DNA from: Methylonatrum kenyense
Lineage (GTDB): Bacteria; Pseudomonadota; Gammaproteobacteria; Nitrococcales; Aquisalimonadaceae
DNA length: 64,000 bases
NCBI RefSeq assembly: GCF_023195885.1
Contig: NZ_JALPKO010000009.1
Span: forward strand, 1 to 64,000
Reading direction: 5' to 3'
This document shows positions 16,173 through 31,775 of this stretch, piece after piece. Numbering within the stretch: position 1 is the first letter of the stretch; each line of letters begins with the position of its first letter. Below the pieces are notes generated by a model. That model was not told where the DNA came from and did not search any database. It was given only the letters and a program-made list of their open reading frames with translations. The translations under genes were made by a program, and so were the position numbers.

Positions 16173-17423
16173 TCAGCCGAAGATCAGCATCAGTACCTGG
16201 AAGAAGATGATCGCGAGGATGCCGCCCGCCGGCAGGGTCACGATCCAGGACAGGAAGATGCTGCGGACCACGGACAGGTTCAGCGCCGCGATACCGCGTG
16301 CCAGGCCGACACCGAGCACCGCGCCGACCAGGGTGTGGGTGGTGGAGACCGGAATGCCCAGCCCGGATGCGGTGACCACGGTACCGGCGGCAGCCAGCTC
16401 GCAGGTGAAGCCGCGGCTGGGCGTGAGCTGGGTGATTTCCTTGCCGACCGTGGCGATCACCCGGTAGCCGAGCGTCAGCAGACCAATGACGATACCGCAG
16501 GCGCCGAGCAGCAGGACCCAGGTCGGCACCGCGGCCTGGGCGGTGACTTCGCCGCTTTGCACCACCGACAGCACTGCCGCCACCGGACCAATGGCATTGG
16601 CAACGTCGTTGGAGCCGTGGGCAAATGCCATGGCGCAGGCGGTCACCACCATCAGCACGGCGAAGATGCGCTCGACGTTGGCGTAGTGAAAACGGCGGTC
16701 CAGGCGCGGATCGATCGGAATGCGGTTGATCACCACCTTGCCGCCAACGGCGAGTACCGCGCCGATGACAAACGCGATGGTGTAGGACTGCGGGATGGTC
16801 AGATCCAGCCCGACGTGAGTCAGACCCTTCATCAGGGTCATCAGCGACATGATGAAACCGGTCAGAAAGATGTACAGCGGCACATAGCGCCGTGCCTCGC
16901 TGATCGGATCGCGGCGGTCAAGGATCAGCCACTGCACGCTGCGGAACAACAGGTAGGCTGCAACCCCGGCGAGCAGCGGCGAGATCACCCAGCTCATCGC
17001 GATCGAGCCGACCACCGGCCATTGCACGGCACCCCAGCCCAGCCCGGCGATGGCAAAGCCGACGATGGCACCGACAATGGAGTGCGTGGTCGAGACCGGC
17101 CAGCCCATGCGCGAGGCGATGGCCAGCCAGGTGCCGGCGGCAAGCAGTGCCGCCAGCATGCCGAAGATCAGTTGCTCCGGTCTGCCCTCCAGCAGGCCAA
17201 CCTCGATGATGCCGGAGCGTATCGTGTTGGTGACCTCGCCGCCGGCCAGCACCGCGCCGGCGAACTCGAAAATCGCGGCGATGATCACCGCCTGCTTGAT
17301 GGTCAAGACCCGCGAACCCACCGAGGTGGCCATTGCGTTGGCCACGTCGTTGGCGCCGATCCCCCAGGCCATGAACAGGCCGAAGATGGCCGCCAGGATC
17401 AGATAAATCAGTCCGTATTCCAT
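16173..17423 (-). CDS. pitA: PiT-family low-affinity phosphate transporter
   Basis: 416 residues, 10 or so membrane helices in two inverted halves. Both halves carry the PiT signature: '[14 protein letters not shown]' near residue 23 and '[15 protein letters not shown]' in the middle, plus '[12 protein letters not shown]' and '[12 protein letters not shown]'. It takes up divalent metal-phosphate complexes by proton symport in the inner membrane. It lies 48 bases downstream of a DUF47 gene on the same strand, the usual partner arrangement. No PHO box was recognised upstream. Confidence 0.93.
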   Translation of the reverse strand: MEYGLIYLILAAIFGLFMAWGIGANDVANAMATSVGSRVLTIKQAVIIAAIFEFAGAVLAGGEVTNTIRSGIIEVGLLEGRPEQLIFGMLAALLAAGTWLAIASRMGWPVSTTHSIVGAIVGFAIAGLGWGAVQWPVVGSIAMSWVISPLLAGVAAYLLFRSVQWLILDRRDPISEARRYVPLYIFLTGFIMSLMTLMKGLTHVGLDLTIPQSYTIAFVIGAVLAVGGKVVINRIPIDPRLDRRFHYANVERIFAVLMVVTACAMAFAHGSNDVANAIGPVAAVLSVVQSGEVTAQAAVPTWVLLLGACGIVIGLLTLGYRVIATVGKEITQLTPSRGFTCELAAAGTVVTASGLGIPVSTTHTLVGAVLGVGLARGIAALNLSVVRSIFLSWIVTLPAGGILAIIFFQVLMLIFG

Positions 17424-17471
17424 CAGCCCTTCATGCCTTTGAAGTCGTTACCGATATGTCCGAGCAGGCGG

Positions 17472-18152
17472 CTATTTGGCGAGGGTCATCTGCAGCCGGG
17501 AACCAACCCGCTCCGCGAGATCGGCGAGGCCGCCGATCTGCTCGATGACGCGGTAGAGGAACATCACATGAACCGGCGGCAGCGACTGCTCCTGCTCCAG
17601 CAGGAGGGCGCGCAGCTTGATCTGCAGGTTGTCGGTTTCCTTCTCCACCCGGTCCAGCTCTTCCAGCAGCGCCTCGACCACCTCCACCTCCGAGCCGCGG
17701 AATCCGGTCTCAACCAGCTCGTCAAGCTCGTCAACGGTCTTCTTGGCCTGGCGTGCCGCGTCCACCGAGCGGTCGACAAATTCCATGAAGGGTTTGACGA
17801 TCGCGGGCGGCAGTGTCATGCGCCGTCCCAGCACCAGGCCGGCCACGTCCTTGGCCTTGTTCGCGATCTTGTCCTGCAGCCGCAGCAGGTCCAGCAGGTC
17901 GCGGCGATCCACGGGCAGGAACAGGGTGCGCGGCAGGTCCATGCGCAGCGCTTGTTTCATCGCGTCCGCCTCGTCTTCCAGTCGGGCGATCTCCGTGTAG
18001 ACGTCTCCGACTGCGGCGAAATCCTCGCGGCCCGCCGCCTCGAACAGCGGCCGAAGCTGCTCGGCGCACTGCACCACTTTGGTGACATGCTCCTGCAGCG
18101 GCCGTATCGGCGAGCTGCCAAAGATTCCGGAGAAGTAGCTTTTACCAATCAT
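17472..18152 (-). CDS. DUF47 (PhoU-like) partner of the phosphate transporter
   Basis: 226-residue helical protein of the TIGR00153/DUF47 family, related in fold to PhoU. Recognisable from 'FGSSPIRPLQEHV', 'IARLEDEADAMKQALRMDLPRTLFLPVDRRDLLDLLRLQDKIANKAKDV' and the Glu/Asp pairs that bind metal clusters in the family. Usually encoded just upstream of pit and thought to modulate it. The ATG at 18152 is chosen because conservation begins at 'MIGKSYFSGIFG'; upstream in-frame codons read as junk. Promoter-like hexamers lie 50-75 bases upstream. Confidence 0.88.
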   Translation of the reverse strand: MIGKSYFSGIFGSSPIRPLQEHVTKVVQCAEQLRPLFEAAGREDFAAVGDVYTEIARLEDEADAMKQALRMDLPRTLFLPVDRRDLLDLLRLQDKIANKAKDVAGLVLGRRMTLPPAIVKPFMEFVDRSVDAARQAKKTVDELDELVETGFRGSEVEVVEALLEELDRVEKETDNLQIKLRALLLEQEQSLPPVHVMFLYRVIEQIGGLADLAERVGSRLQMTLAK

Positions 18153-18200
18153 CGCGCTGCGCCTGTCACAAAGTGCCATGGAATTGCCACAAAGGGCGGG

Positions 18201-18229
18201 AGTATAGGCGAAACCCGGGCGCTGCCCAA
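18201..18229 (-). promoter_or_regulatory. Candidate sigma-70 promoter for the DUF47-pitA operon
   Basis: On the minus strand TTGGGC (18229-18224), 17-base spacer, TATACT (18206-18201). The -10 matches 5 of 6; the -35 only 3 of 6. Transcription would start near 18194, about 42 bases before the ATG. Confidence 0.4.
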
Positions 18230-18232
18230 AGC

Positions 18233-18283
18233 ACCGGCGAGTCGACCTGCGGTGAGTGCGGTGACAGCTCGTCACTCGCCGGT
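18233..18283. repeat. 10-bp inverted repeat downstream of hemB
   Basis: ACCGGCGAGT (18233-18242) and ACTCGCCGGT (18274-18283) are perfect inverses enclosing GGTGAGTGCGGTGACAGC. No T-tract. It lies just after the hemB stop (minus) and may be its transcript end. Confidence 0.45.
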
Positions 18284-18302
18284 CGAGGGTACCGATGCCG
18301 GA

Positions 18303-19791
<1,489 letters not shown>

Positions 19792-19795
<4 letters not shown>

Positions 19796-20886
19796 GGTGT
19801 CTGCTCTAAACCGTCCTGATGGTATGCGGGGCTGAGTTCGTGCACGGCGTCAATCATGGCGCCGGCATGTTCGGGCCTGACCTCGGGATGGATGCCATGG
19901 CCCAGGTTGAAAACGTGACCACTGCCATGACCGAAACTCGCCAGGGTTTCCGCGACCTTCTCGCGGATGGTCTCTGGAGAAGCATAGAGCACGCTGGGGT
20001 CCAGATTGCCCTGCAGCGCGACGCGTTCACCAACGCGCCGCCGCGCATCCCCCAGGTTCTGGGTCCAGTCTATGCCCAGGCCGTGGGCGCCGGAATCCAC
20101 CATTGACTCCAGCCATGCCCCGCCGTTCTTGGTGAAAAAGACCACTGGCACCTCACGGCCGTCGTAGCGGCGATGCAGTCCGGCGATGATACGGCTGGCG
20201 TAATGCAGCGAGAATTCGCGGTAGGTCTCCGGGGTCAGCACACCGCCCCAGGTATCGAAAATCATCAGTGCCTGTGCCCCGGCCTCGATCTGGGCATTGA
20301 GATAGGCGGTTACCGAATCCGCCAGCACGCCGAGCAGATGGTGCATCAGGTCCGGTCGGTCGTAGAGCATGGCCTTGCAGTGGGCGAAATTCTTGCTGGA
20401 GCCGCCCTCCACCATGTAGGTGGCCAGGGTCCACGGGCTTCCGGTAAAGCCGATCAGCGGCACCCGGCCCTTCAACGCGCTGCGAATGGTGCTCACCGCG
20501 TCGGTGACGTAATGCAACTCGCCGGCCGGATCCGGGACAGCCAGCGCCTTGACTGCGCGCTCATCCCGGACCGGCCGCTTGAATTTCGGTCCTTCTCCCT
20601 GGGCGAAGTACAGGCCCAGACCCATGGCATCCGGAATGGTCAGGATGTCGGAGAACAGGATCGCGGCGTCCAGCGGGAAACGTTCCAGCGGTTGCAGCGT
20701 GACCTCACAGGCCAGTTCGGTGTTCTTGCACAGGTCCAGGAAGCTGCCGGCCCGGGCCCGTGTCTGCCGGTATTCCGGCAGGTATCGGCCCGCCTGCCGC
20801 ATCATCCAGACGGGCGTGCGCTCGGTCGGCTGCCGCAACAAGGCACGAAGCAGGAGGTCGTTCTGGAGTTCGCTGGATGCCGTCAC
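19792..20886 (-). CDS. hemE: Uroporphyrinogen decarboxylase
   Basis: 364 residues; converts uroporphyrinogen III to coproporphyrinogen III by removing four carboxyl groups. N-terminal signature '[17 protein letters not shown]' and second signature '[20 protein letters not shown]' are both intact, with the catalytic Asp in '[12 protein letters not shown]'. The GTG at 20886 is selected: AAGGA lies six bases upstream and the length fits the 354-residue E. coli enzyme; the longer ATG reading covers a terminator-like hairpin. First gene of the hemE-nudix-hemB run. Confidence 0.96.
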
Positions 20887-20913
20887 GGATGATCCTTGTG
20901 GGTTACAGAGAAC

Positions 20914-20946
20914 GGAAAAGGCCGGGACATTCCGGATCCCGACCTT
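20914..20946 (-). terminator. Intrinsic terminator of gltBD
   Basis: On the minus strand AAGGTCGGGA / TCCCGGCCTT (one G-U pair) followed by TTTTCC, 43 bases after the gltD stop codon and just ahead of hemE. Confidence 0.6.
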
Positions 20947-20989
20947 CCCATAAGACATAAAACCTAAAACCGTTTAACGTTTAGGTGCG

Positions 20990-22405
<1,416 letters not shown>

Positions 22406-22465
22406 TCAAAACTGTTCGGGCGCGGCGTCACGGCCGCGCGATAAGCTTATCCGGCAAGCGTGGAA

Positions 22466-26938
<4,473 letters not shown>

Positions 26939-27049
26939 GGGAAAAGCCTCTGCGTGATTGTTGCCATGATTCCGGTGGGGCGGGGCGCTACGCGGCGCCC
27001 GCAGGACGAGCGGCGGTGAACCCGCCCGTGGCAATGCAAACGGCCGCAC

Positions 27050-27078
27050 AGTATAGCGATTCGTGGAAACACGAACAA
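27050..27078 (-). promoter_or_regulatory. Candidate gltBD promoter with an internal palindrome
   Basis: On the minus strand TTGTTC (27078-27073), 17 bases, TATACT (27055-27050). The spacer contains the inverted repeat TTCGTG-GAAA-CACGAA (27060-27075), which could be a repressor or activator site. The -35 is weak. Leader would be ~105 bases. Confidence 0.4.
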
Positions 27079-27155
27079 TCCGGGCATGCGGCCGTACTCC
27101 TTCTCGGTGCCACACCGCACGCCCGTTCAGGTCTGGAGCCGTGTTGGCGCGGATC

Positions 27156-27268
27156 CGGTCGGGGCGACAGGTTTCCACTGCGGAAACGCTGTGAACCCAT
27201 CCGTGGGCGCTCGACGGCCGCGTCCCTGCGGCCGACGTTCCTCCGTGGAATGCCTGTCGCCCCGACCT
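27156..27268. repeat. Multi-hairpin dispersed repeat, copy B
   Basis: About 113 bp, nearly identical to 6957-7070. Termini CGGTCGGGGCGACAGG and CCTGTCGCCCCGACCT are inverted repeats; the centre carries CGGCCGC/GCGGCCG and CCCATCCGTGGG palindromes. Intergenic between gltB and dgt; the 522-base gap otherwise holds only copy C and the gltB promoter region. Confidence 0.85.
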
Positions 27269-27330
27269 AACGGTCTACCAACCGAAGAGGTCGTTTTCTG
27301 TTATCAGCGCGATCACACTTGGCCTGGGGG

Positions 27331-27422
27331 CGGGAGACGCAGTGGCGGGATGTCGGCCGCAGGGACGCGGCCGTCAAGCCCGCATGGATGCGTTCACGGT
27401 GGTCCCGCGACTGCGTCTCCTG
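27331..27422. repeat. Related multi-hairpin repeat, copy C (inverted)
   Basis: Ends GGAGACGCAGT (27333-27343) and ACTGCGTCTCC (27410-27420) are perfect inverses, extended by GGCGGGA/TCCCGCG. Read on the minus strand, the core 'TTGACGGCCGCGTCCCTGCG' and the preceding GTGAACGCATCCATGC match copies A and B, but the outer arms differ, so this is a sub-family. Confidence 0.75.
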
Positions 27423-27460
27423 TCCCTCAGGCTCGGAGTCGAAGCTGCATGAGCCGGGGG

Positions 27461-28630
27461 CTATGTCAATCGGCGGGGATTGAACAGGCGCTCATGCTCG
27501 TCGATGGCGAAGCGGTCGGTCATGCCGGCGATGTAGTCGGCGACCCCGCGGGCGCGGCCATGGTCGCCGTGTTCGGCCTCCAGCGCCTGGGTGCGGGCAT
27601 GTTGCCGTGGCGGCAGCAGGGCGATGTCGGCGAACAGGGCCTCGAACAATTGCCGCAGCGTTCGCTGTGCCTTGGCCACCATGCGGTAGACGCGGTGATG
27701 CCGGTATAGCTGGTGAAACAGGAACTGTTTCAGCTCTGCCTGCTGCCGGTCCATGGCCGGGCTGAAACGGATCAATTGCTGACCCGCATCGCGAACCGCC
27801 TGCGGCGAGCCCGGGGCTGTTGTGCTGATGGCGGCGCGTGTGGTCTGGATGACATCGGCCACCAGTTCGCCGATCAGGCGCCGCACCATTTCGTAGACCA
27901 GCCGGCGGTCTTCCAGTCCGGGGTGGGCGGTGCGCACCTCGCGCAGCAGGCGTCCGGTCATTTCCAGTTGTTCGAGCTGGTGCAGCGTGATCAGCCCGGC
28001 GCGGAGGCCGTCGTCCACGTCGTGACTGTTGTAGGCGATGCTGTCCGCCAGGTTCGCCAGTTGTGCCTCGAGGCTCGGCTGGCTGCGATCAAGAAAGCGT
28101 CGTCCGAGCTCGCCCAGCTGTCGGGCATTGCTTGCCGAGCAGTGCTTGAGGATGCCTTCGCGGGTTTCGAAGCACAGGTTGAGCCCGTCGAAATCGGCAT
28201 AGCGTTCCTCCAGCAGGTCGACCACGCGCAACGATTGCAGATTGTGTTCGAAGCCCCCGTACTCGCGCATGCAGTCATGCAGGGCATCCTGACCAGCATG
28301 GCCGAACGGTGTGTGGCCCAGGTCGTGCGCCAGGCAGATGGCCTCGGTCAGGTCCTCGTGCAGGCGCAGCGCACGGCTTATCGTGCGTGCCACCTGGCAG
28401 ACCTCCAGCGTGTGGGTCAGGCGGGTGCGAAACAGGTCGCCCTCGTGATTGACGAAAACCTGCGTCTTGTACTCCAGCCGGCGGAATGCCGAGCAATGGA
28501 TGATGCGGTCGCGGTCACGCTGGTATTCGGTGCGGTGCGCCGGTGCCGGTTCGGGGATGCGGCGCCCGCGGGAGCTGGCCACATCGCTGGCCCAGGGGCC
28601 ACGACCGGGGGCGTCCCAGATCACGGTCAT
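27461..28630 (-). CDS. dgt: Deoxyguanosinetriphosphate triphosphohydrolase-like protein
   Basis: 389 residues, HD superfamily. Signature '[24 protein letters not shown]', metal ligands in 'RLTHTLEV' and '[15 protein letters not shown]' (HD dyad), and '[17 protein letters not shown]' containing the last Asp ligand. Hydrolyses dNTPs to nucleoside and tripolyphosphate. The length fits the short type-2 Dgt-like group rather than the 505-residue E. coli enzyme. Its ATG overlaps the aroB stop by four bases; the aroK-aroB-dgt order is common in gammaproteobacteria. Confidence 0.93.
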   Translation of the reverse strand: MTVIWDAPGRGPWASDVASSRGRRIPEPAPAHRTEYQRDRDRIIHCSAFRRLEYKTQVFVNHEGDLFRTRLTHTLEVCQVARTISRALRLHEDLTEAICLAHDLGHTPFGHAGQDALHDCMREYGGFEHNLQSLRVVDLLEERYADFDGLNLCFETREGILKHCSASNARQLGELGRRFLDRSQPSLEAQLANLADSIAYNSHDVDDGLRAGLITLHQLEQLEMTGRLLREVRTAHPGLEDRRLVYEMVRRLIGELVADVIQTTRAAISTTAPGSPQAVRDAGQQLIRFSPAMDRQQAELKQFLFHQLYRHHRVYRMVAKAQRTLRQLFEALFADIALLPPRQHARTQALEAEHGDHGRARGVADYIAGMTDRFAIDEHERLFNPRRLT

Positions 28631-29718
28631 GCGGAGACGAAGTGATCCAGCGTCCGGCGCAGGCTGTCCATCGGTACCGTGTCGGTGACCACGGCCTTGC
28701 CGATGGCCTGCTGCAGGACCAGGCGAAGCCTGCCGCCCTCGGCCTTCTTGTCCACCGCCATCAGCTCCAGAAAGCGTTCTGCCGACATGCCGGCCGGTGG
28801 TGCGTCAGGGAGTCCGGCCCGGAGGATGAGCTGTCGCGCGCGCTCGAATTGCTGCTGGTCGATCCAGTCCATCTCCCGCGCCAGATGTGCCGCCATCACC
28901 ATGCCCGCACCGACTGCCTCGCCGTGCAGCCAGTTGCCGTAGCCGCTGGCGGTTTCGATGGCATGGCCAAAGGTATGACCCAGATTCAGGATCGCTCGCA
29001 GTCCACCTTCCCGCTCGTCGGCGGCGACCACCTCGGCCTTGATGGCGCAGGAGCGCAGGATGGCTTCGGTCAGTGCGGCCTCATCGTGCTGCAGCAGGGA
29101 TTCGACATGGTTTTCCAGCCAATCGAAGAAGCCTGCATCCCGGATCAGGCCGTATTTGATGACCTCGGCGATGCCGGCCGACATCTCGCGATCGGGCAGG
29201 GTGCCGAGGGTCGCAGTGTCGGCGATCACGCAGCGCGGCTGATGAAAGGCGCCGATCATGTTCTTGCCCAACGGGTGGTTGACCCCGGTCTTGCCGCCGA
29301 CCGAGGAGTCCACTTGCGCCAACAGCGTCGTGGGTATCTGGATGAAATCGACGCCGCGCTGATAGCTGGCAGCGACAAAGCCGGTCAGGTCTCCGATTAC
29401 ACCGCCACCCAGAGCGACCAGCATGCATTTCCGGTCGAAGCGCCGTTCCAGCAGCCGGTCGTAGACCTGCTTGCAGATGTCCAGGCTCTTGTATTGCTCA
29501 CCATCCGGCAGGATCACGCTGTCCACATCCAGGCCGTCCAGGCGCTGCAACAACCGTTCGAGGTACAGCGGCGCCACAGTGGTGTTGCTGACGACCAGAA
29601 CCTGGCGGCCGCGCAGGTGCGGCCGGATCAGTGCGTCCTGCTCCAGCAGTCCGGCACCAATGTGAATGGGATAGCTGCGCTCGCCCAGGTCGACATGCAG
29701 GGTTTTCATCTCGCTCAT
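28627..29718 (-). CDS. aroB: 3-dehydroquinate synthase
   Basis: 363 residues; NAD- and zinc/cobalt-dependent conversion of DAHP to 3-dehydroquinate, second step of the shikimate pathway. Landmarks: '[12 protein letters not shown]', NAD-binding '[21 protein letters not shown]', '[21 protein letters not shown]', and metal ligands in 'EVIKYGLI', '[11 protein letters not shown]' and '[10 protein letters not shown]'. The first ATG (29718) overlaps the aroK stop, indicating coupling. It also overlaps dgt downstream. Confidence 0.97.
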   Translation of the reverse strand: MSEMKTLHVDLGERSYPIHIGAGLLEQDALIRPHLRGRQVLVVSNTTVAPLYLERLLQRLDGLDVDSVILPDGEQYKSLDICKQVYDRLLERRFDRKCMLVALGGGVIGDLTGFVAASYQRGVDFIQIPTTLLAQVDSSVGGKTGVNHPLGKNMIGAFHQPRCVIADTATLGTLPDREMSAGIAEVIKYGLIRDAGFFDWLENHVESLLQHDEAALTEAILRSCAIKAEVVAADEREGGLRAILNLGHTFGHAIETASGYGNWLHGEAVGAGMVMAAHLAREMDWIDQQQFERARQLILRAGLPDAPPAGMSAERFLELMAVDKKAEGGRLRLVLQQAIGKAVVTDTVPMDSLRRTLDHFVSA

Positions 29719-30245
29719 TGCGTACTGTTCCGTTCTTCTAGGGTGCGCATGATCTCGCGCACCACCTGCTGCACGCCAGCCTGGTCCGTGTTGACAGTCA
29801 GATGCGCGGTTTCCAGGTAGAGGGGCCGGCGCTGCTCCATCAGATCGCGCAGACGGGCTTCGGGGTCCTCGGTCTGCAGCAGTGGCCGATTCCTGTCGCG
29901 TCGGGTCCTGCGAAGTTGCTCGGCAATGGATGTTTCCAGGTAGATGACCAGCCCCCGGTCCCGAAGACGGTGTCTTGTGTCTGCGTCCAGAATGGCCCCG
30001 CCACCGGTGGCGAGAACGCAGCGGTCGTTCCGGCTCAGTTCGTCGATCATTGCCTTCTCGCGGCGACGGAAGCCTTCCTCACCCTCGATATCGAAGATCA
30101 CCGGGATATCAACCCCCGTGCGCCGCTCCAGTTCCTTGTCGCTGTCGCAGAACGCATAGCCAAGCGCACGCGCCAGCTGACGCCCGATGGAGGACTTGCC
30201 GGCGCCCATCGGGCCGATCAGGACAATGCGATCTAAGTTGCTCAT
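29715..30245 (-). CDS. aroK: Shikimate kinase
   Basis: 176 residues; phosphorylates shikimate at the 3-hydroxyl. P-loop '[16 protein letters not shown]' at ~10-25, shikimate-binding '[30 protein letters not shown]' and 'LATGGGAIL', lid 'RDRNRPLL'. Start at ATG 30245 fits family length although the RBS is weak; the longer reading adds an unconserved 33 residues. Normally pilQ abuts aroK, but here a lipoprotein gene and a 228-base A/T-richer gap intervene, so aroK may have its own promoter in that gap. Confidence 0.96.
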   Translation of the reverse strand: MSNLDRIVLIGPMGAGKSSIGRQLARALGYAFCDSDKELERRTGVDIPVIFDIEGEEGFRRREKAMIDELSRNDRCVLATGGGAILDADTRHRLRDRGLVIYLETSIAEQLRRTRRDRNRPLLQTEDPEARLRDLMEQRRPLYLETAHLTVNTDQAGVQQVVREIMRTLEERNSTQ

Positions 30246-30473
30246 TGCGCACGGATGGTAGCAGTCGGAATGCGAGTTCGGCAGCAAAACCTCAGCCAAA
30301 AATGTGACAGAGCCAAAGGCCTGCCGGATCGGTGACTGCGGCATTCAAGAATAATTTAGGAACAATTGATGCTCGGTTTTTTTAGCCCATGGCGCATCGG
30401 CATCAACGACGGGTCCTCGCATTTTCCTAATTGCAGCGAAGTGGCTCGCTCGCAACGCCTTCGGGCTCACACA

Positions 30474-31691
30474 TTAGTCCACTTGAAGGGATAACGTCTC
30501 GGGCCCTGCTGTTGCGCCCGTGCCATTTTCATCTGTCACGGACACGCTGAATGGGAAGCTCCCCGTCTCTGTCGGAGTTCCGCTGATTACACCATTAGGT
30601 TGCAACTCCAAACCGTCTGGTAATCTTCCATCCGTGATTTCCCACCGTCGAATTCCAACACCCCCCTGACTCTGAAGGGCGGAAAGGTAAGCATCGCTCT
30701 CAAAGGCGTTCGGGATATCTGAATCAGTAGTGATGATTAGCAGGGGGCCAGTTCCATCGCCTTGGTCGTCAATGGTGACGCCATAAACGAAAGCCGGTGC
30801 GATGAAGTCGGCGGGGGCATTACCGCTGGTATCCATTGCCTGAACGCGTATACCTGCAATTCCGGGCTGTGACCCAGCGCGAAAGCTAAAGCTGACTCCG
30901 CCATTGGAGGTTTGAACGTCCAACTCACTCGTGTTCGAACCGTCACTTGCGATAAGACGGCTGTCTGATGTGAAGCCTCCATCGTCGACGATCGTGAGTC
31001 GAACGTTCGTATCTGACCCGCTGGGATTCGGTACACGATTGCCTTCTTCATCGACAACGAGCAGAAGAAAACTGGCGATGTCGCCGGCCGGGACGTTTCG
31101 AGGAACTGGGCCGAAAAGCGCGTAAGCCTGGGGCGTGCTGGAACCAGGCTGACCAACGCGAATCGTCGTACTGTCAGATAACGACACGTCATCGACGGTG
31201 GCCTGAGCTCGGAATGTTACGTTGCCAGCGACAAGTCCGGTGATCAAGAAATCAGCTCTCCCGGCAGCGCTTTCCACGGGCAATGTGGCAAAGGCTTCGG
31301 CACATTCACCATCACCCTCGATCTCACCGTCGTCTCCATCGCCATCGTTAAACTTGCCGAGTACTGCGCGACCACCCCCGTCCGAAAACGATACTCTGCC
31401 TTGAACTTCTGTCCCGTCAGGAATATTGCCGTCGCCGCCGTCACGGTCCAACCGGACGGAAATGACTTGAGTGAAAGGTGTAAGTCCGCAAGAAATGTTC
31501 CCACCTTGGGGCAGGACAGGGAGTGGAGAGCTCAACCCCTGAACCCGAAGTCTAAGTTCTGGTTGAAGAACATCCTGCCCACCACTGCTGCTGCTTCCTC
31601 CGAGACAGCCTGACAAGATGGCCGCGGACGCCATAAGAGTGCCCACTAATCCGAACTTGACATAGCGTAATGTGTTCTTATTTAACTGCAT
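30474..31691 (-). CDS. Lipoprotein with C-terminal Ig-like (He_PIG) domain, between pilQ and aroK
   Basis: 405 residues. N-terminal signal with lipobox 'ILSGC' (Cys at ~29) followed by a Gly/Ser-rich linker 'LGGSSSSGGQ'. The body is acidic with Ca-binding-like Asp/Gly tracts (DRDGGDGNIPDG, NDGDGDDGEIEGDGE) and two or three Ig/invasin-like strands ('GNVTFRAQATVDDVSLSD'). The last 75 residues match a putative Ig domain ('RLPDGLELQPNGVISGTPTETGSFPFSVSVTDENG'). Base composition is visibly lower in GC than the flanking pil and aro genes. A surface adhesin or pilus-associated role is plausible because it follows pilQ by 84 bases on the same strand, but not shown. Confidence 0.7.
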   Translation of the reverse strand: MQLNKNTLRYVKFGLVGTLMASAAILSGCLGGSSSSGGQDVLQPELRLRVQGLSSPLPVLPQGGNISCGLTPFTQVISVRLDRDGGDGNIPDGTEVQGRVSFSDGGGRAVLGKFNDGDGDDGEIEGDGECAEAFATLPVESAAGRADFLITGLVAGNVTFRAQATVDDVSLSDSTTIRVGQPGSSTPQAYALFGPVPRNVPAGDIASFLLLVVDEEGNRVPNPSGSDTNVRLTIVDDGGFTSDSRLIASDGSNTSELDVQTSNGGVSFSFRAGSQPGIAGIRVQAMDTSGNAPADFIAPAFVYGVTIDDQGDGTGPLLIITTDSDIPNAFESDAYLSALQSQGGVGIRRWEITDGRLPDGLELQPNGVISGTPTETGSFPFSVSVTDENGTGATAGPETLSLQVD

Positions 31692-31775
31692 GATTGCCCC
31701 GTTGTGTTTGTTGGCAATTTTTTTAGTGGTTACGGCCTCGCGTCTGGCCGTCCGCTAACCGTCATCGCCCCGGCG

